A stretch of 64,000 nucleotides of DNA, taken from assembly GCF_050624435.1 (NCBI RefSeq), contig NC_134535.1, forward strand, positions 125,227,731 through 125,291,730, written 5' to 3'. The position numbers were made by a program, and so were the translations under genes. Source of the stretch: Tenrec ecaudatus (taxonomy: Eukaryota; Chordata; Mammalia; Afrosoricida; Tenrecidae). This document shows positions 11,501 through 21,400 of the stretch, piece by piece; positions within the stretch are counted from its first letter, which is position 1; each line of letters starts with the position of its first letter. The notes beneath the pieces were generated by a model that was not told where the DNA came from, did not search any database, and worked only from the letters and a program-made list of their open reading frames with translations.

Positions 11501-14500
11501 TTCAAGAAAACATTTTCTTGGATCTCTTAAAAATAGCTCCAAACCGGGCAGAAGATTCTCCCCAATCAACTCCTCCACAGACTTCTTGATAACAAGAAGT
11601 AGCACCATCATACAACATATATTATTTTCCCCACGCCTACTCTGGACATTACCCAGAATGATTGTCTTTTTCACATTATGGTCACCCTCTATGAAATGTG
11701 TCAAGTCTATTTCTAATGCCCCGTATCCATTCCTAGTACTAATTTTATTATCAGATCTTGGGACAATGTTCAAGATAACACTATGCCCATGATAAAATAT
11801 TGCTGTGGGGACTTCATATGCAGTGCATTGAAGTGAAGTTCATTGGTCTGCTTCACACCTCGTCTTGTAAAAAGGAGAACAGAAAGAAAATCCAGTGAGA
11901 GACAAAGTGCATTCTATAGTGGGTTTTTGGCTCTAATATTTCCAAAAAAGGAAATGTGATCGAACATATTACATTTTAAGAACCTAAATAATGTACTTCT
12001 CTATCCCTATGGGACAAGCCCTGTGGCATATAGGTTATGGGCAATGTGAGCTCAGCAGTTCGAAACCACTAGCTGCTCCCCGAGAGAAAGGCAGGTTTCC
12101 TGCTCCAGTAGTGACAGCTTCAGAAACTCATAGAGGCAGCTCCACCCTGTCCCATAGGGTGGCTATGAGTCTGCATCGACTCGATGGCAGAGTTTGGTTT
12201 GGTGTTTGTTCTGTTCTCTGGAGAAACCTGTCACAATTGAAGAGACAGAAGAAAGGTCTTTGTATTTCTATTAGATTTTTCTTTTCTTTCATTCTTTTTT
12301 ATATTTGTCATGAATGATGTTCAGGGAGAGAAGGGGAAGGATCATTCTCTCTCTACTGACTTAGATGATTTTGTTTGTCTTCTAAAATTTTTCTTTTCTA
12401 ATTATAAAATAACCGAGTGTTTGGGTCAACCCATGGTGAGGTGCTTCCTTTAAGAAGGGAAGCATAATTTTATCCTGATAGCTGTCTCTCAACTTTTGGG
12501 AGACATTCCTGCAATAACAATGGGCATTAGAAAATAAACCTTACTGTAAGCATAGATGAGCTCTTCAGTCTGTCCTTCAGAAAGTTTTTAAATAGGGGGC
12601 AGATAACTTAACTCTAAATCCCAATGGCATGATAAATGGAAAATTAACTCCTTAAAATAACCAACCTAAGAAAAAAATAACCGACCTAAAAGTTGCTATT
12701 AGGTGCCATCAGTGAGTTCAGACCCCTAACAACCTAAGATAACACTGCTCGGTCCTGGCCATCCTCATCATTATTCTTATGCTTGAGCCCACTGCTGCAG
12801 CACGGTATCCATCCAGCTCATCGAGGGCCTTTCTCTGTTTTGTTGTGTCTGAATTTTATCAACATGGAGTCCTTCTTCCGGAACTAGTCTCTTCTGAAAA
12901 CATGTTAAAAGTAGGTAAGATGAACCTAAGAGTAGTCAACCGAAATATATCCAACCAGGCTGTTCAACGCAAGTAATTCAAATTACCAATAAGCTTATGT
13001 AATAAAATAAAACAATATTTTCTATAATGCCACGTCGGCAAATCAAGTTCCAAAAATTTAATGATTTCCTTTCAAATTCTTGCAGTAAAAGAATGCTACA
13101 GAGACAAAATTTCCATTTTCATAAAAATGTAAACGTAATTGAAATCAACAAGTCTATGTTCTCTAATTCTTTCCCCATCGAGTCTCAGTCAGAATGCTGA
13201 GAAGTTTAGATTTATGGATAAAGTCAAAGTTACTTCAAACGACTTGTATCAGGGATCTTCAAATTGTTTTGATTGTGAAATTCCAAGAGATTAAAAAACT
13301 TTTCTATACCTTTACACAATTTTTGTTGATCTTTAAAGTTTTTTTTTATCATGTTGCAAAAGCAAAGGCTTTAATTTCCGAAGCACTGCAAATATTAACA
13401 TTCTGAATACAAAATCTATTGTATCTCTGAAATTGATACATGTTTCTGTTGTCCATCCCCCTGAGTACGGTTGTTTTACCCAACATGGTTCATTTGAAAA
13501 ACAACAAAAAACAATGAGATTTATGCACTATTTAACAACCAGGTGCTTCATATCATTCTTTTCCACTGTGGACTAATATTTATCTCTGTTTCCTTTTCTT
13601 ATAAAGTGTGTTTATAGTTATACATGTAATATTCTCATTTCTTCTGGACCATTAGGATTTACATATGGCAAAATTTCTTCTGGACTGACTAGTCATTAAA
13701 ATTAATGTCAGGACTCAGTTATTCAAAATATATAAATATATTATAAAATTTTATAAATTATTATTAGTAAAACTCTATTGGAAATTGCTTGCTTAATAGG
13801 ATGAACGATCCTTTTAGAAAATTTAATCAAATGTATCCATTATTGAATATTATTATTTCGAAAATGAGATAGGTTAGCATAAATTATCTTCCTCTTTTCC
13901 AATTAATAGATACAAATGAAGAACTTTTTAATGTAAATGGAAAATTGTCAATAAAAGTTTCTTTATTACAATATCACCCACTTTTTGACCTTTTTTAGCC
14001 TTATTTGCCAAAAAGTATATTGCAATATACTTTTTGTGTGAGGATTTGAGTATGTTTCAATGTTGTTGGAAGCAAAGAATAGAAATAGGATCATTTTCAA
14101 ATACATTATTTCTTAGTCAGTCATCATTTGCTTTCTCAATTTCTGGGAAGTATACCCAAAACAAACCTTATATAGCTAATTAAATTCTTGTCAATTGCAC
14201 ATTACCTTTATATTTATAAGGTACTTTGTTTCACCCATTTTTCTGAGAAACATTATGAATACAAGATATTATTAATGTTATTATATCTTTGATTAAAGGT
14301 TTTGAAATTTTTATTGTAGTAAAAATATATAACAAAACATTCACTATTTCAGCCAATGCTGAGCACTTAATTAAAAAAAAAATTTACTTAAGAATAATCC
14401 TGATAGATAAATCTAAATAGACAGTAACTGGATTAATGATTCTTGATGTACTGCGAGGGAGGTTGGGGAAAATAAGGATCTAATAACAATGTGTACAAGA

Positions 14501-17500
14501 AAGAAAAGATGCTCTAAAATCTGTTGTGGTAATGATTGTACAATTCTTGATATGATTAAATTATTGAATTGTATAATATGTGGACTATGTGTCAACTAAA
14601 CTGTGTAAAAATACTAATTAGTGAAACCTGAAAAAAATATATGTCTTGAAATTGTTTAATTCTGGAACAGTACACATCTGCCTTAAGAAATCCATGTCTA
14701 GGAAACAAATCCAAATCCTTTAATTCTTATGTGTACAGAGCATATTTTCTTCTTCTTTCTCTCATCTTACGTTCACACTTCTCTTTCCAATGACACAGAG
14801 AAAGTCTGGGGATGTTGCCCAAGTACTTGGAAACCATTTGATTCCAGCTGCTACTTCATTTCTACGAAAAAGGAAAATTGGGCTAAGCATGAGCAGAACT
14901 GTGTTGGGATGGGAGGTCATTTGGTGGTGATCAACACAGAAGCGGAGCAGGTATTTTAAACCGAGAAATAAAATTCAAGAAAACTTACTGATGTATTATT
15001 AATCAGTACCTTGGTTGAAGAGAACCTTCCACTCCTCAACACATTGGTGTGAAATCAGAGACCCTCAGGGCCCCATACCAGGAATGCTCCTTAAGGTTAT
15101 AAGTCATTGTTAGGTGTCATCGGGTCAGTTTTGACTCAGAATGACCCTACGTACAACATAACTAAACACTTCCTGGTCATGCACCATTCTAATAAATATT
15201 GTTATGTTTGAGCCCCTTGTTGTAGCTACAGTGTTAATCCATTGTGGTGAATCCCTTCCTCTTTTTCACTGCCCATCTACGTTAGTAAGCATGATATCCT
15301 ACAGGGACTGATGACACGTGCAAAGCATGTGAGATGAAGTCTTGCCATCCTTGCCTCACAGGAGCATTCTGGCTGTACTTCCTCCAAGACAGATTTTTTT
15401 TTTGACCGTGCATGGCACTTAAGATGCTTTGCCAGCACCATAATTCAAATGCAGCAATTCTCAGTCCTACTAATGAAATGTCCAACTTTCGCATGCACCT
15501 CAAGTAATTGAAATTGCTATTGTTTGGGTCAGGCACATCTTAGTCCTAAAAGTAACATCCTTCCTTTTCGATACTTTAAAGAGGTCTCGTGCAGCCAATT
15601 TACTCAAAACAGTGTATTGCTTGGTGTCTTGACTGCTGCTTCCATGTGCATTGATTGTGGATCCAAACTTTATCTTGATGTTACCTGTTGGTCCAGTTGT
15701 GAGGATTTTGGTCTTCTTTACAATGAGCTGTAATCCATTCAAAGGGTCAATAATTGATCTTCATCAGCAAGCACTTCAAGTTCTTCTCACTTTCAGCAAG
15801 CAAGGTTGTGTCATTGCATTTTGCCGGTTGTTAATAAGCCTTCCTCCAATCCTGATTCTGTATTATTATTCATATAGTTTAGATTCTGTGATTATTTGCT
15901 CGGCGTAGAGATTGAACAAGTATGATGAGAGTGTGCAACCCTGACACACACCTCTCCTAATTTTAAAACATGAAGTATTCCCTTGTTCCAATCCAACGAC
16001 TGCCTCTCGATACATGCACAAGTTCCAAATGAACACAAGGAAGTGTTCTAAAATTTCCATTCTTCTCAAGGCTATCCATAGTTTGTATGAACCACACAGC
16101 CAAATGCCTTGACATAATCAATAAAGCACAAGTAAATATCTTTCTGGTATTATGTGCTTTCAGCCAAAATCCATCTGACATCAACAATGATATCCTTTCT
16201 TACATGTCCTCTTCTGAATCTAGCCTGAACCTCTGCCAGTGAGCTCGCTGTCAATGTACTGCTGCAACCTTTGTTGTATGCTATTCAGCAAAAAATATTA
16301 CTGACATGTGATATTTATAATGTAGTTTGATAATTTTTTTGCATTTTGTTGAATCACCTTTCCCCCCCCCAGAATGGATACAAATATGAACCTCTTCCAG
16401 TTAGTTGGTCAAGCAGTTGTCTTCCAAATTCCCTGGCATAAAAATGTAAATGCTTCCAGTGCTTCATCAGCTTGCTGAAACAATTTAGTGGGTATTCTAC
16501 CAATTCTCGGAGCCTTGTTTTTGTCTAATGTTTTCAGTACAGCTTGGATTTCTCTTTTCGTTATTGCTCATAAGCTACCTTCTGAAATGGTGACATGCGT
16601 ATTCTTCACATATTTTTTTGATTCTACCTGCATCATTCAATATGTTGTCCATGTAATCAGTATTGCAACTATAGGCTTGATTATTTTCTTGAGTTCTTTC
16701 AGTCTCAGAACACCATTTGGTTTTCTACCTCTAGGTCTTTGCACATGTCATTATAACATTTGACTTTGTCTTCTTGAATTGTCGTTTGAACTTTTCTGTT
16801 CAGCTCTTTGACTTCATAATTTCCTCCATTTGCTTTAGCTTATATAATTCAAAGCATGTCTTAGAGTCTCTTCTGACATTCACTGATTTAAAATTTAATT
16901 ATTTAAAAAGTAATTTCATTGGGATTTCATACATCAGAATTCATCCATCCATCCATTGTGTCAATTACATTTGTACATATGTTGCCATCATCATTTCCAA
17001 ACATTTTCTTTCCACCTGAGCCCCTGGTATCAGCCCATCAACCGCCCCCCTCCACCTGAATGAACCCTTGAAAATTTATAAATTATTGAAGAGCAATGCA
17101 ACACCATCCTTCTTGATTGTGTCATTCACAGTATAGTAAATTATATGATTTTCTGATTCATAATGGCTAATACCAGTGCATTTCAGGTCTCTAACATCAA
17201 GGTATCCATCTTAATGCATTCCGTTTTATTTCAGGTTTAATGGCTCAAAAATTCATTGCATTTTATTTTAATGGAATTGTCTATAAGACAATAATGCAGA
17301 AATATCAAAGAATTAACATAGTGGACAAATTGATTGTTCATTAATTACTTTTTATCTTCTATCGATTTATTAGCAAATTCTTGCCTTATTACTTCTCTTT
17401 TTTGAATACGTAAAAAGTCATTTTATTGGCGGCTCTTATGGCTCTTATAACAATCCATATATATGTTGTGTCAAGCACATGTGTACATATGTTGCCATCA

Positions 17501-20500
17501 TCCTTTTCAAAACATTTTCTTTCTACTTGAGTCCTTGGTATCAGCTCATTTTTCCCTCCCTCCTCTCTCTCCCCCTCATGAACTCTTGATAAATTATAAA
17601 TTCTTATTATTTTCATATCTTACACCATCTGCTGTCTTCCTTCACCCATGTTTCTGGTGTTTGTCACCCTGGGTGGGGGTGGGGGTCATCGTCCTTCATT
17701 GTGATCCGTTCTACCGTTCTCTCACTACCTTCCCCCACTGTCATGATAATGCTACACCCATTATTGTTTTTGAGAGGTTTATCTGTCCTAGATTCTGTGT
17801 TATGAAAGTTCTTATCTGTACCAGTGTACATGCTCTGGTCTAACCAGATTTTTAAGGTAGAACTGGGGTCATGATAGTGGGGGTGGTGGTGGAGAGAAAG
17901 CATTAAAGAACTAGAGGAATGTTTTATGTTGCATCAGTGCTATACTGCACCCTGGCTGGTTCCTCCCTTCCTTGTGACCCTTCTGTAAAGGGATGTCCAA
18001 TTATTTACAGATGGACTTTGGGTCTCCACTCTGATCCCCCTCGTTTGCATCGCTATGATTGTTTTGGGTCTTCTGATACCTGATCCTGTACCCACCTCAT
18101 GATCCTGCAGGATGGTGTGCTTCTACCCTGTGGGCTTTGTTGCTTCCCAGATAGAAGGCTCTTTGTTTAACTTCAAGCCATTAAGACCCCAGATGCTTTA
18201 TCTTTTAATAGCTGGGCACTATCAGCTTTCTTCACCACATTTGCTTATGCACCCACTTTGTTTTCACTTTTGTGTCTGGTAGGTGAGCATTACAGAATGC
18301 CAGGTTATTAGAACAGTGTTCTTGCATTGAGGGAGTATTTGAGTAGAGGCCTAATGTCCATCTACTACCTTGATATTTAGCATATAAATATATGTACATA
18401 GATCTTTAAATATAAGTACATGTTCCTTTCATTTTATATTAATATATTTACATATATGTACACCTATATTTATATCTCTATAAATGTCTTTTGTTCCCTA
18501 GTCCTTTTCTGCATTTCCTTTTACTTTCCTCCTGTCTCACTATCATGTTCAACCTTCTTTCAGCACTCAGTAATTCTTCTCAGCTACATTTCTCTTGAGC
18601 AAACTCCACCAGGCATTCAATGCCCTCCTCACCATTGATTTTACATCTCTGGTTGTTCCCTTGTCTCTGGCTTTGTTGGCTCCCAGCTCCCTTTCCCCTA
18701 CTTCCTCCTCTCCCATGTCCCCCTGTAACTGTTGGTTCCATTGTTTTCTCCTTGTGATTGTAAGCAATGCTGCCTATCTTATATAGATAGACATGAAAAC
18801 AAAAAGGCTATAAATAACTCCAGGTCTGACTGCGGACCCTTATGAATGTTTTCAGATTGGGTCTGATGAGAAGCCAAGCTCTGCCCCCTGAGTCAGAAGT
18901 CTATTTTTAGATTCTTTGGGGACTTTGTTGCTTTGCTCCCCTTGACACTCTTTTAGACTCCCTTCGTGTTTCACCCCAGTGTGTGGGGTCAGACTAGTCA
19001 CAATTCCAACACTATCTCTAGTGCTGTCTCCTGCAGTCCTGTGGGTCAGTGAGGGGACATTGTATCTCTTGGTGGTGCATTTAATTTTCGTGACTCATGG
19101 TGGTACATTTAAATTTTACACATAATTTATGACATGTAAATTTCTGAAGCAGGCAGGAGGAGTTAAGGTGAGTACAGAAGAGACCATTTGTTTTTGAGAA
19201 TTCAGGTGCAATTTCACTGAAAATTAATCAGAAATAAAAATGATATACATCTGAATTAATGAAGGCAATTAATTAATGCACACAGACGGACTTATGCACA
19301 TTTATAAAAGAATTCTGTCTCTTGGTAAATACAAGGAAGACATTTAGTCTGGAGGTGGAATGCATGAGTTAGGACAACCTTCCCCCTGCAATCATGTTGG
19401 TGCTGTTGATCTGCACTTTTGGGCAATGTGTTATCATGTAATTTATTCCTGACAGCTTGCATTTTCTTTTCTTCTTAGATCTATAAAATACGTTACTTTG
19501 TTCCATCTTGAAATTCCAAAGTGTATGACTCCTCTTTTTCTTCATGCAGAATTTCATTATCCATCATCTGAATGAATCATTTCCTTATTTTCTGGGACTC
19601 ACCGATCCACAGGGGAAGAATAAATGGCAGTGGATTGATCAGACACCTTACAAGGAAAATGTTAGGTGAGTTCAATCCTAGATTAGTTATAGGGTCTTAG
19701 TTGCATAGAACATCTGGAGAAATTTTGTTAAAAGTTACAAGTAATTATAACAATGATTACATTCATCATAGGCTCTATTATCTATTAAGCACTTAGTAAG
19801 GTGATGCATTGGACATGCTATAATAGTTTGGACATGTTACCAGGAAAGATCAGTCCCTGGAGATGGACATCATGCTTGGTAAAATGGAAGGGCAGAGAAA
19901 AAGAGGAAGGTCCTCAAAGAGATGAATTGACACAGCGACTGCCACAATGGGCTCCAACATAAGACACTTCTGAGGATGGTGCATGACTGAGCAGTGTTTC
20001 GTTCTGTTGATATATGATTGCTATGAGTCAGAAACAACTCGATGGCACCTAACAACAACCAAGGCGATGCATTGTTTGATACGCACCTCATAAAACAATC
20101 TCTTTTTCAGAATCTATCTTACAGATGAACACTTAGGTGTCTTGACCAAGAGCAATAAATGACTAAGATGAGAAACTGGATTCAACCCCATATTATTATG
20201 ATTCCAAAGCCGATGTTTTTAACCACTGCAGTTTGCTGCGTATAAACACAGTTAAAAATCTACTCTCATTAATAAGAGTTAAAACATGTAATTCAGAGCT
20301 ATTTTTAATTCTAGTAGGATAATCATATAGTAATACTTCTTTTTCTGTAGATTTACAAGTAATAGATTTTAATTATACAATCCCATTTGATTCTTATAGA
20401 ACCCAGTAAGCTATTTGGGAATCTTATTATGATTTGTAGGGACTTTGGTGGTAGAACTGCTGGTTACCAGGTTAATTTTTGACCAATGCATTTCATGTTC

Positions 20501-21400
20501 AGTCACCACTAGCTGGAAAATGGAGATTTGCTATTGCTATGATGTTGAACAGATATCAGAAGGGCTTCCAGACAAAGATGGATTTGTGATCTATTTATGA
20601 TAATCAGCCATTGAAAAACCTATTGATCACAAGAGTTTGATCCACAACTGATCATGGGGCTAACACTGGATCAAGCAAGAGTTAGACATGGGTCACCATA
20701 TGTTGGAGGCAAACTCAGTGGCAGCTAACAACAACATTATGATTCCTGTTTTACACATGAGGAATCTGTAAAATCTATTCATATTAATACATCAGATCAA
20801 ACCTAAGTGTTTAAGTGAAAAAAAAAATAACGTTCTACTCACCCCCACCTCATATCACACATTATTTTCCTTAGAAGCAGGGTGAGGTTTTAGGTATAGG
20901 TTTAACCACTCTGGCACCAATTTAAGGCAATTTTATGAGGATAGAGGCAAATGAAAGAAGGCAGCCTCTTTGTTATGTGTCCATTAGACAGAAATTGTCC
21001 AATATTCCAGCCTAGGAAAAAGTTCTCTGTAGAGGAGGGAAAGGCCCAAGATTACAGTAGCTCAGAAATATTTTGACATGTAAATGTCAGAGGAGCAAGT
21101 GTGAAAGAATGTGTCTACACTTCATATTTGGAGGAGAGCAAACATTAGGATGTTTTTCCTTGAACTCCATTCTTGTTCAACTGTAACCTTATGTAGTTTC
21201 TACTTGGTCTATTATGAATTCAGTAGAGAAAGTTTCTACCTCTTGTTTCCTTTAGGTTCTGGCATGATCGTGAACCCAATTTATCTGCCGAGCAATGTGT
21301 TTCGATTGTTTTCTGGGCACCAGGAAAATGGGGCTGGAATGATGTTTTATGTCATTTAAAGATGAACTCAATATGCGAGATGAAGAAGATTTACATATGA
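134..21400 (+). CDS. CLEC6A: CLEC6A (Dectin-2) gene, exons 2-6 of 6
   Basis: Type II membrane C-type lectin receptor of myeloid cells. The family binds high-mannose glycans of fungi in a Ca2+-dependent way and signals through FcR-gamma, Syk and CARD9. Coding segments are 134-226, 2369-2470, 14799-14950, 19550-19665 and 21256-21400; all junctions are AG/GT and the frame runs through all five, giving 201 residues plus the missing exon 1. The fold residues are present: WGCCP opening, SSCYFIS, QNC, WQWID, the EPN sugar motif, WGWND and SICEM. Similarity to human and mouse Dectin-2 is strong from memory, for example SEGT.V.EK.WGCC and AEQC.SIVFW. EPN argues against CLEC4A (EPS) and CLEC4D (EPD); the C-terminal exon argues against CLEC4E. 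Exon 1 (start codon, short cytoplasmic tail) is upstream of the window. The gene spans over 21 kb because introns 3-5 are full of retroelements. Confidence 0.93.
227..1140. other. CLEC6A intron 2, unique AT-rich part
   Basis: Intronic sequence after the exon 2 donor. No coding, RNA or repeat signal that I can recognise. Confidence 0.6.
1141..1336 (-). mobile_element. AfroSINE copy, antisense
   Basis: On the plus strand the copy runs from the 3' tail region (gtcatccagtcagctctgac) to the tRNA-like head (gttagcagcc ... ccaccaaggctcctt). Diverged, so old. Confidence 0.75.
1495..1875 (-). mobile_element. Old L1 3' UTR fragment
   Basis: Begins with the reverse complement of an L1 tail (attttatttggggctct) and follows the same order of landmarks as other L1 3' UTRs here: aagcacatt, tataaa, ctgttgtctgtcccc, ggtcctgaggagtttatctgtcctg. 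Confidence 0.8.
2061..2134 (-). pseudogene. tRNA-Gly-like pseudogene or SINE head
   Basis: Read on the minus strand it has GGTTCAGTGGTGGAAT (A-box/D-arm like tRNA-Gly) and AGTTCGATTC (B box). Length about 74 bp fits a tRNA, but the acceptor stem is broken. It may be a whole pseudogene or the head of an unidentified SINE. Confidence 0.5.
2369..2470 (+). CDS. CLEC6A: CLEC6A exon 3: stalk
   Basis: A pyrimidine-rich tract and cacag precede the exon, and gtaaaa follows it. The encoded stalk contains NFTYG (an N-glycosylation sequon, NFT) and the phrase [18 protein letters not shown], very close to the Dectin-2 stalk. The exon ends with one leftover base that joins AG of exon 4 to make Glu. The full-length L1 has landed only about 20 bp beyond the donor site. 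Confidence 0.92.
2489..2506. repeat. Target-site duplication, left copy
   Basis: 18-bp direct repeat, taagtagactttcttttt, identical to 11424-11441. It lies just after the exon 3 splice donor and flanks the full-length L1. Confidence 0.93.
2531..2632 (-). mobile_element. Second L1 3' end carried behind the L1 (3' transduction)
   Basis: An L1 3' terminus (tttattaggggctcatacaa ... tttgccctaatcatt) lies between two T tracts. The main element's own 3' terminus starts at about 2653. Since the TSD encloses both, the mRNA probably read through the first poly(A) site into a neighbouring L1 end. Confidence 0.7.
3292..3372. repeat. (TA/CA)n microsatellite inside L1 3' UTR
   Basis: Alternating atat/acac tract followed by a short T run. 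The same tract occurs at 54267-54369 in another young L1 copy, so it belongs to the element and was not gained locally. Confidence 0.85.
3377..3850 (-). repeat. Tandem pair of ~250-bp units in L1 3' UTR
   Basis: Two head-to-tail units each contain cctttaagaccccag, the gatagccgggcaccatcagc block and ttcttcaccacattt. The first is 3377 to about 3627, the second about 3628-3850. The same pair is seen in the L1s at 31.7-32.2 and 36.2-36.7 kb; the older L1s at 18.1 and 60.3 kb have one unit. Confidence 0.85.
5113..8937 (-). CDS. L1 ORF2p: endonuclease and reverse transcriptase
   Basis: 1274 residues, complete, close to the 1275 of human ORF2p. It nicks target DNA and copies its RNA at the nick. 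The N-terminal APE-type endonuclease has N14 (NTNGLNS), E43 (QETHL), GDFNTPL near residue 145, SRIDHMLG near 205 and the FSDHHA histidine near 230. The reverse transcriptase has [43 protein letters not shown] and the catalytic FADD near residue 700. The C-terminal Cys/His segment is [18 protein letters not shown] (residues 1131-1148). All catalytic residues I can check are intact. Start: the first Met is 42 nt after the ORF1 stop, in the usual place, which suggests reinitiation as in other mammalian L1s. Confidence 0.95.
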   Translation of the reverse strand: MATMKPEIVIITLNTNGLNSYVKRKRLEDWIRKHNPSICCLQETHLKQADKHMLRIKGWQKVYQANGNSKKAGVAILISDKMDLKIQNIKRDKEGHYIMLKGSVNQEAISILNIYAPNNGAANFVKQTIKKMTEEITETTIIVGDFNTPLSEKDRSQGKKLSKEARELNNVIRQQGLIDIYRAFHPKAKGFTFFSNPHGSFSRIDHMLGHKASLSKFKHIDIIQTSFSDHHAIKLEINRRAPRKARATNWRINNDLLRHEWVKVQIREDIRKFLETNENEHTTYQNLWDTAKAVIRGSLISLNAYMKKEERRMTDMLTQNLQQLEQSQQNYPSNSKRKEIIKIRAELNQWEDKRTMQRINATRSWFYERINKIDTPLAKLTKDRKEQSSIARMRDESGAITTDPNEIKRIITKYYEGLYSNEFRNLEDMDKYLEKQSIPRLSETEIKNLNKPIAKEEIESVIKNLPRKKAPGPDGYTAEFYQTFREELTPILHKVFHNIEKNGKLPNSFYEASITLIPKQGKDPTSVENYRPISLMNIDAKILNKILANRIQRNIKHIIHHDQVGFIPAMQGWFNIRKSINIIHHIEKKKDKNHMIISIDAEKAFDNIQHPFLIKTLMKIGLEGKFLKLIQAIYERPTANIIVNGEKTRTIPLKKGTRQGCPLSPLLFNIVLEVLANNIRQRKDIKGIQLGEEEVKLSLFADDMILYIEDPQNSTVGILTAIEEYGRVAGYKINKQKSVGFLYTSDRAMEEAIKREVPFTVAKNKLKYLGIYLTKNTKDLYKHNYKTLLQETKSDLHKWMKLPCSWLGRLNIVKMTVLPKALYKFNAIPIQLPSTFFKELEKLTTNFIWRGKKPRISRELLKKKDTIGGLALPDFNAYYTATVVKTAWYWHNDRHSDQWKRIESPGVKSSAYRQLIFDKGPKNVKWEADALFNKWCWKQWISTCRKLKQDVYLTPCTRIHSRWITDLEVKPQTIRTIKEGIGTNLRALAQGAHRLTATGKGTHTGDLEIDKWDLIRIKHLCTSKDFAKRVTRQPTDWEKIFSNDTSDKGLITKIYNTIMTCKKRKTVNPLRKWAKEMRRTFTREEINMANKYMRKCSKSLAIREMQIKTTMRYHLTPLRLAQISKSESNKCWRGCGEIGTLLHCWWSCRFVQTLWKAIWRYLKKMEIDLPYDPAIPLLGIYPVEAANKTRPVICAPMFIAAQFTIAKTWKQPKFPSIDEWISKLWHIHTMEYYAALKSTDEHMKHVISWEELEGIMLSEVSQSQRDRYNMSPLR
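8980..10107 (-). CDS. L1 ORF1p: RNA-binding chaperone
   Basis: 375 residues, somewhat longer than human ORF1p (338). ORF1p forms trimers that coat L1 RNA. A basic N-terminus (1-25) precedes a coiled coil (about 40-155) that contains three perfect-length heptads, [21 protein letters not shown] (66-86). An RRM follows from [12 protein letters not shown] (160-170) to about 255. The C-terminal domain holds [20 protein letters not shown] (282-301). The last 55 residues are rich in Ser, Pro and Arg and extend past the end of the human protein. The frame is intact. It starts at the Met that follows the 5' UTR. Confidence 0.94.
   Translation of the reverse strand: MGPIKGSRKNQQTTSLPTKKSEKRGTLTDLTSLIEETDIDQPQKEIFRTLLAVIQELREENQNKDATIEGMKCTIEGMKSTIEGMNTIHQKELQKLTEEVAEATQKVTEAISRLEEAENRISELEDAQNKRSKREKQSDRKIKETEDSLRSMTDAMKRKNIRIIGLPEHNITHKSTAKIAKEFLEENFPNLTKENPTLIQEAERTPAKLNTKKNTPRHIIVKLSNLEEKEKILRASRERKTVTYKGAQVRVCSDLSAETMKRRREWSSIFQILKDKNASPRILYPAKLSIKIEGKIRVFQDKEELKKYTASHPTLQNILADSLWPEDQAPTRTSRRPPYIPSPSRSQHASNTYQDNTVSDGKEDRIETLHSNAVH
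10356..10367. promoter_or_regulatory. E2F-like site 1 in L1 5' UTR
   Basis: tttggcgcgaaa matches the E2F consensus TTTSSCGC on both strands. It sits inside the 31-bp repeat copy 10357-10387. Confidence 0.6.
10357..10430. repeat. 31-bp direct repeat, two copies 43 bp apart
   Basis: Copies 10357-10387 and 10400-10430 differ at one base. Each contains ggcgcgaaaccgcaggggg followed by aatggcgcc. Confidence 0.85.
10399..10410. promoter_or_regulatory. E2F-like site 2 in L1 5' UTR
   Basis: cttggcgcgaaa, 43 bp from site 1, in the second copy of the 31-bp repeat (10400-10430). One base away from the perfect palindrome. Confidence 0.5.
11207..11216 (-). promoter_or_regulatory. YY1-like motif in L1 5' UTR
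   Basis: On the minus strand this reads aagatggccg, the same core as the YY1 site near the start of human L1. It is about 210 bp from the element's 5' end instead of at its very start. Confidence 0.5.
11353..11362 (-). promoter_or_regulatory. Second YY1-like motif in L1 5' UTR
   Basis: Minus strand gccgccatta, matching the GCCGCCAT form of the YY1 site, about 65 bp from the 5' end. Confidence 0.45.
11424..11441. repeat. Target-site duplication, right copy
   Basis: Identical to 2489-2506. Sequence after it (ccccccagagggtggg) resumes the original CLEC6A intron 3. Confidence 0.93.
11442..12016. other. CLEC6A intron 3, unassigned
   Basis: AT-rich intronic sequence with no gene, RNA or repeat that I recognise. 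Confidence 0.5.
12017..12209 (+). mobile_element. AfroSINE copy, sense
   Basis: tRNA-like head (ggcatataggttatgggcaa, gcagttcgaaaccactagc) and the diagnostic tail gcatcgactcgatggcagag followed by a ttggttt run. This is the best-kept AfroSINE here and the main marker for an afrotherian origin. Confidence 0.88.
12692..12910 (-). mobile_element. RTE (BovB-like) LINE 3' fragment
   Basis: Reverse complement of the RTE 3' end: attaggtgccatcagtgagt, ctgctcggtcctggccatcc, tgcttgagcccactgctgca, aagtttgtc-type landmarks in order. Confidence 0.75.
12911..14436. other. CLEC6A intron 3, unassigned AT-rich DNA
   Basis: No convincing coding or repeat signature. A possible old L1-type tail (taaaattattattagt) near 13.7 kb is too weak to call. 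Confidence 0.4.
14437..14600 (+). repeat. Dispersed repeat tail, copy A
   Basis: Shares with 21660-21835 the pattern aatgattgtacaa, then attgaattgtataata. The order resembles a generic L1 3' end, but the family is not identified. Confidence 0.4.
14799..14950 (+). CDS. CLEC6A: CLEC6A exon 4: first third of lectin domain
   Basis: Acceptor gacacag, donor gtattt. It encodes [11 protein letters not shown] through VVINTEAEQ: the paired Cys opening, the SSCYFIS strand and the helix containing EQNC and GGHLVVI. Exactly 50 whole codons follow the split Glu, so the exon ends in phase 0. No stop or frameshift is seen. Confidence 0.94.
15105..16890 (-). mobile_element. RTE (BovB-like) LINE, long diverged copy
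   Basis: Runs 3' to 5' on the plus strand from the (AAC)n-type end (cattgttaggtgtcatcggg) into the reverse transcriptase. On the minus strand, 16069-15866 encodes [20 protein letters not shown], the RTE RT motif, then LYAEQI. Many frameshifts and stops: a dead copy in CLEC6A intron 4. Confidence 0.85.
16893..17085 (-). mobile_element. L1 3' UTR fragment nested in RTE
   Basis: tttcattgggatttcataca, ccattgtgtcaa, acatatgttgccatcatcat and gagcccctggtatcag are L1 3' UTR landmarks. RTE sequence resumes after it (caacaccatccttcttgatt). Confidence 0.75.
17086..17280 (-). mobile_element. RTE LINE, continuation after nested L1
   Basis: gattttctgattcataatgg, aataccagtgcatttcaggt and atgcattccgttttatttca follow the RTE order expected upstream of 16890. 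Confidence 0.65.
17410..19075 (-). mobile_element. Old L1 3' UTR, single-unit type
   Basis: About 1.65 kb of L1 3' UTR in antisense, from the tail (ttttattggcggctcttatg) to the ORF2-proximal part (gtgggtcagtgaggggacat). It has only one copy of the ~250-bp unit (ttaagaccccagatgc, near 18180), unlike the young element. Confidence 0.85.
19076..19549. other. CLEC6A intron 4, last part
   Basis: Unique-looking sequence up to the polypyrimidine tract and acceptor of exon 5. No recognised feature. Confidence 0.5.
19550..19665 (+). CDS. CLEC6A: CLEC6A exon 5: middle of lectin domain
   Basis: Acceptor atgcag, donor gtgagt. It encodes [17 protein letters not shown], then [17 protein letters not shown] and ENV, the segment with the WIGL-like core strand (here FLGL) and WQW. 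NES is a possible N-glycosylation sequon. The last two bases (AG) join G of exon 6 to make Arg. Confidence 0.94.
19812..20060 (+). mobile_element. RTE LINE 3' end insertion with TSD
   Basis: 5'-truncated RTE 3' end (gttaccaggaaagatcagtc ... actcgatggcacctaacaac). A 14-bp TSD, aaggYgatgcattg, lies at 19798-19811 and 20061-20074 with one mismatch. In CLEC6A intron 5. Confidence 0.82.
20435..20735 (+). mobile_element. Afrotherian SINE with RTE-type tail
   Basis: A head with gctggttaccagg, a body with attgaaaaacctattgatca and an end aaactcagtggcagctaaca. Flanked by the 9-bp repeat attatgatt (20426-20434, 20736-20744). A second copy of this family is at 46038-46215 in antisense. Confidence 0.7.
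21256..21400 (+). CDS. CLEC6A: CLEC6A exon 6: Ca2+/sugar site and stop
   Basis: Acceptor tttag. The exon encodes [14 protein letters not shown], then [33 protein letters not shown] and TGA at 21398-21400. EPN, the Glu of AEQC and WND supply the expected Ca2+ ligands for mannose-type binding. Three conserved Cys are present (EQC, VLC, SIC). The loop after the VLC cysteine reads HLKM where human has ETRR, so an acidic residue there is missing. Confidence 0.94.
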
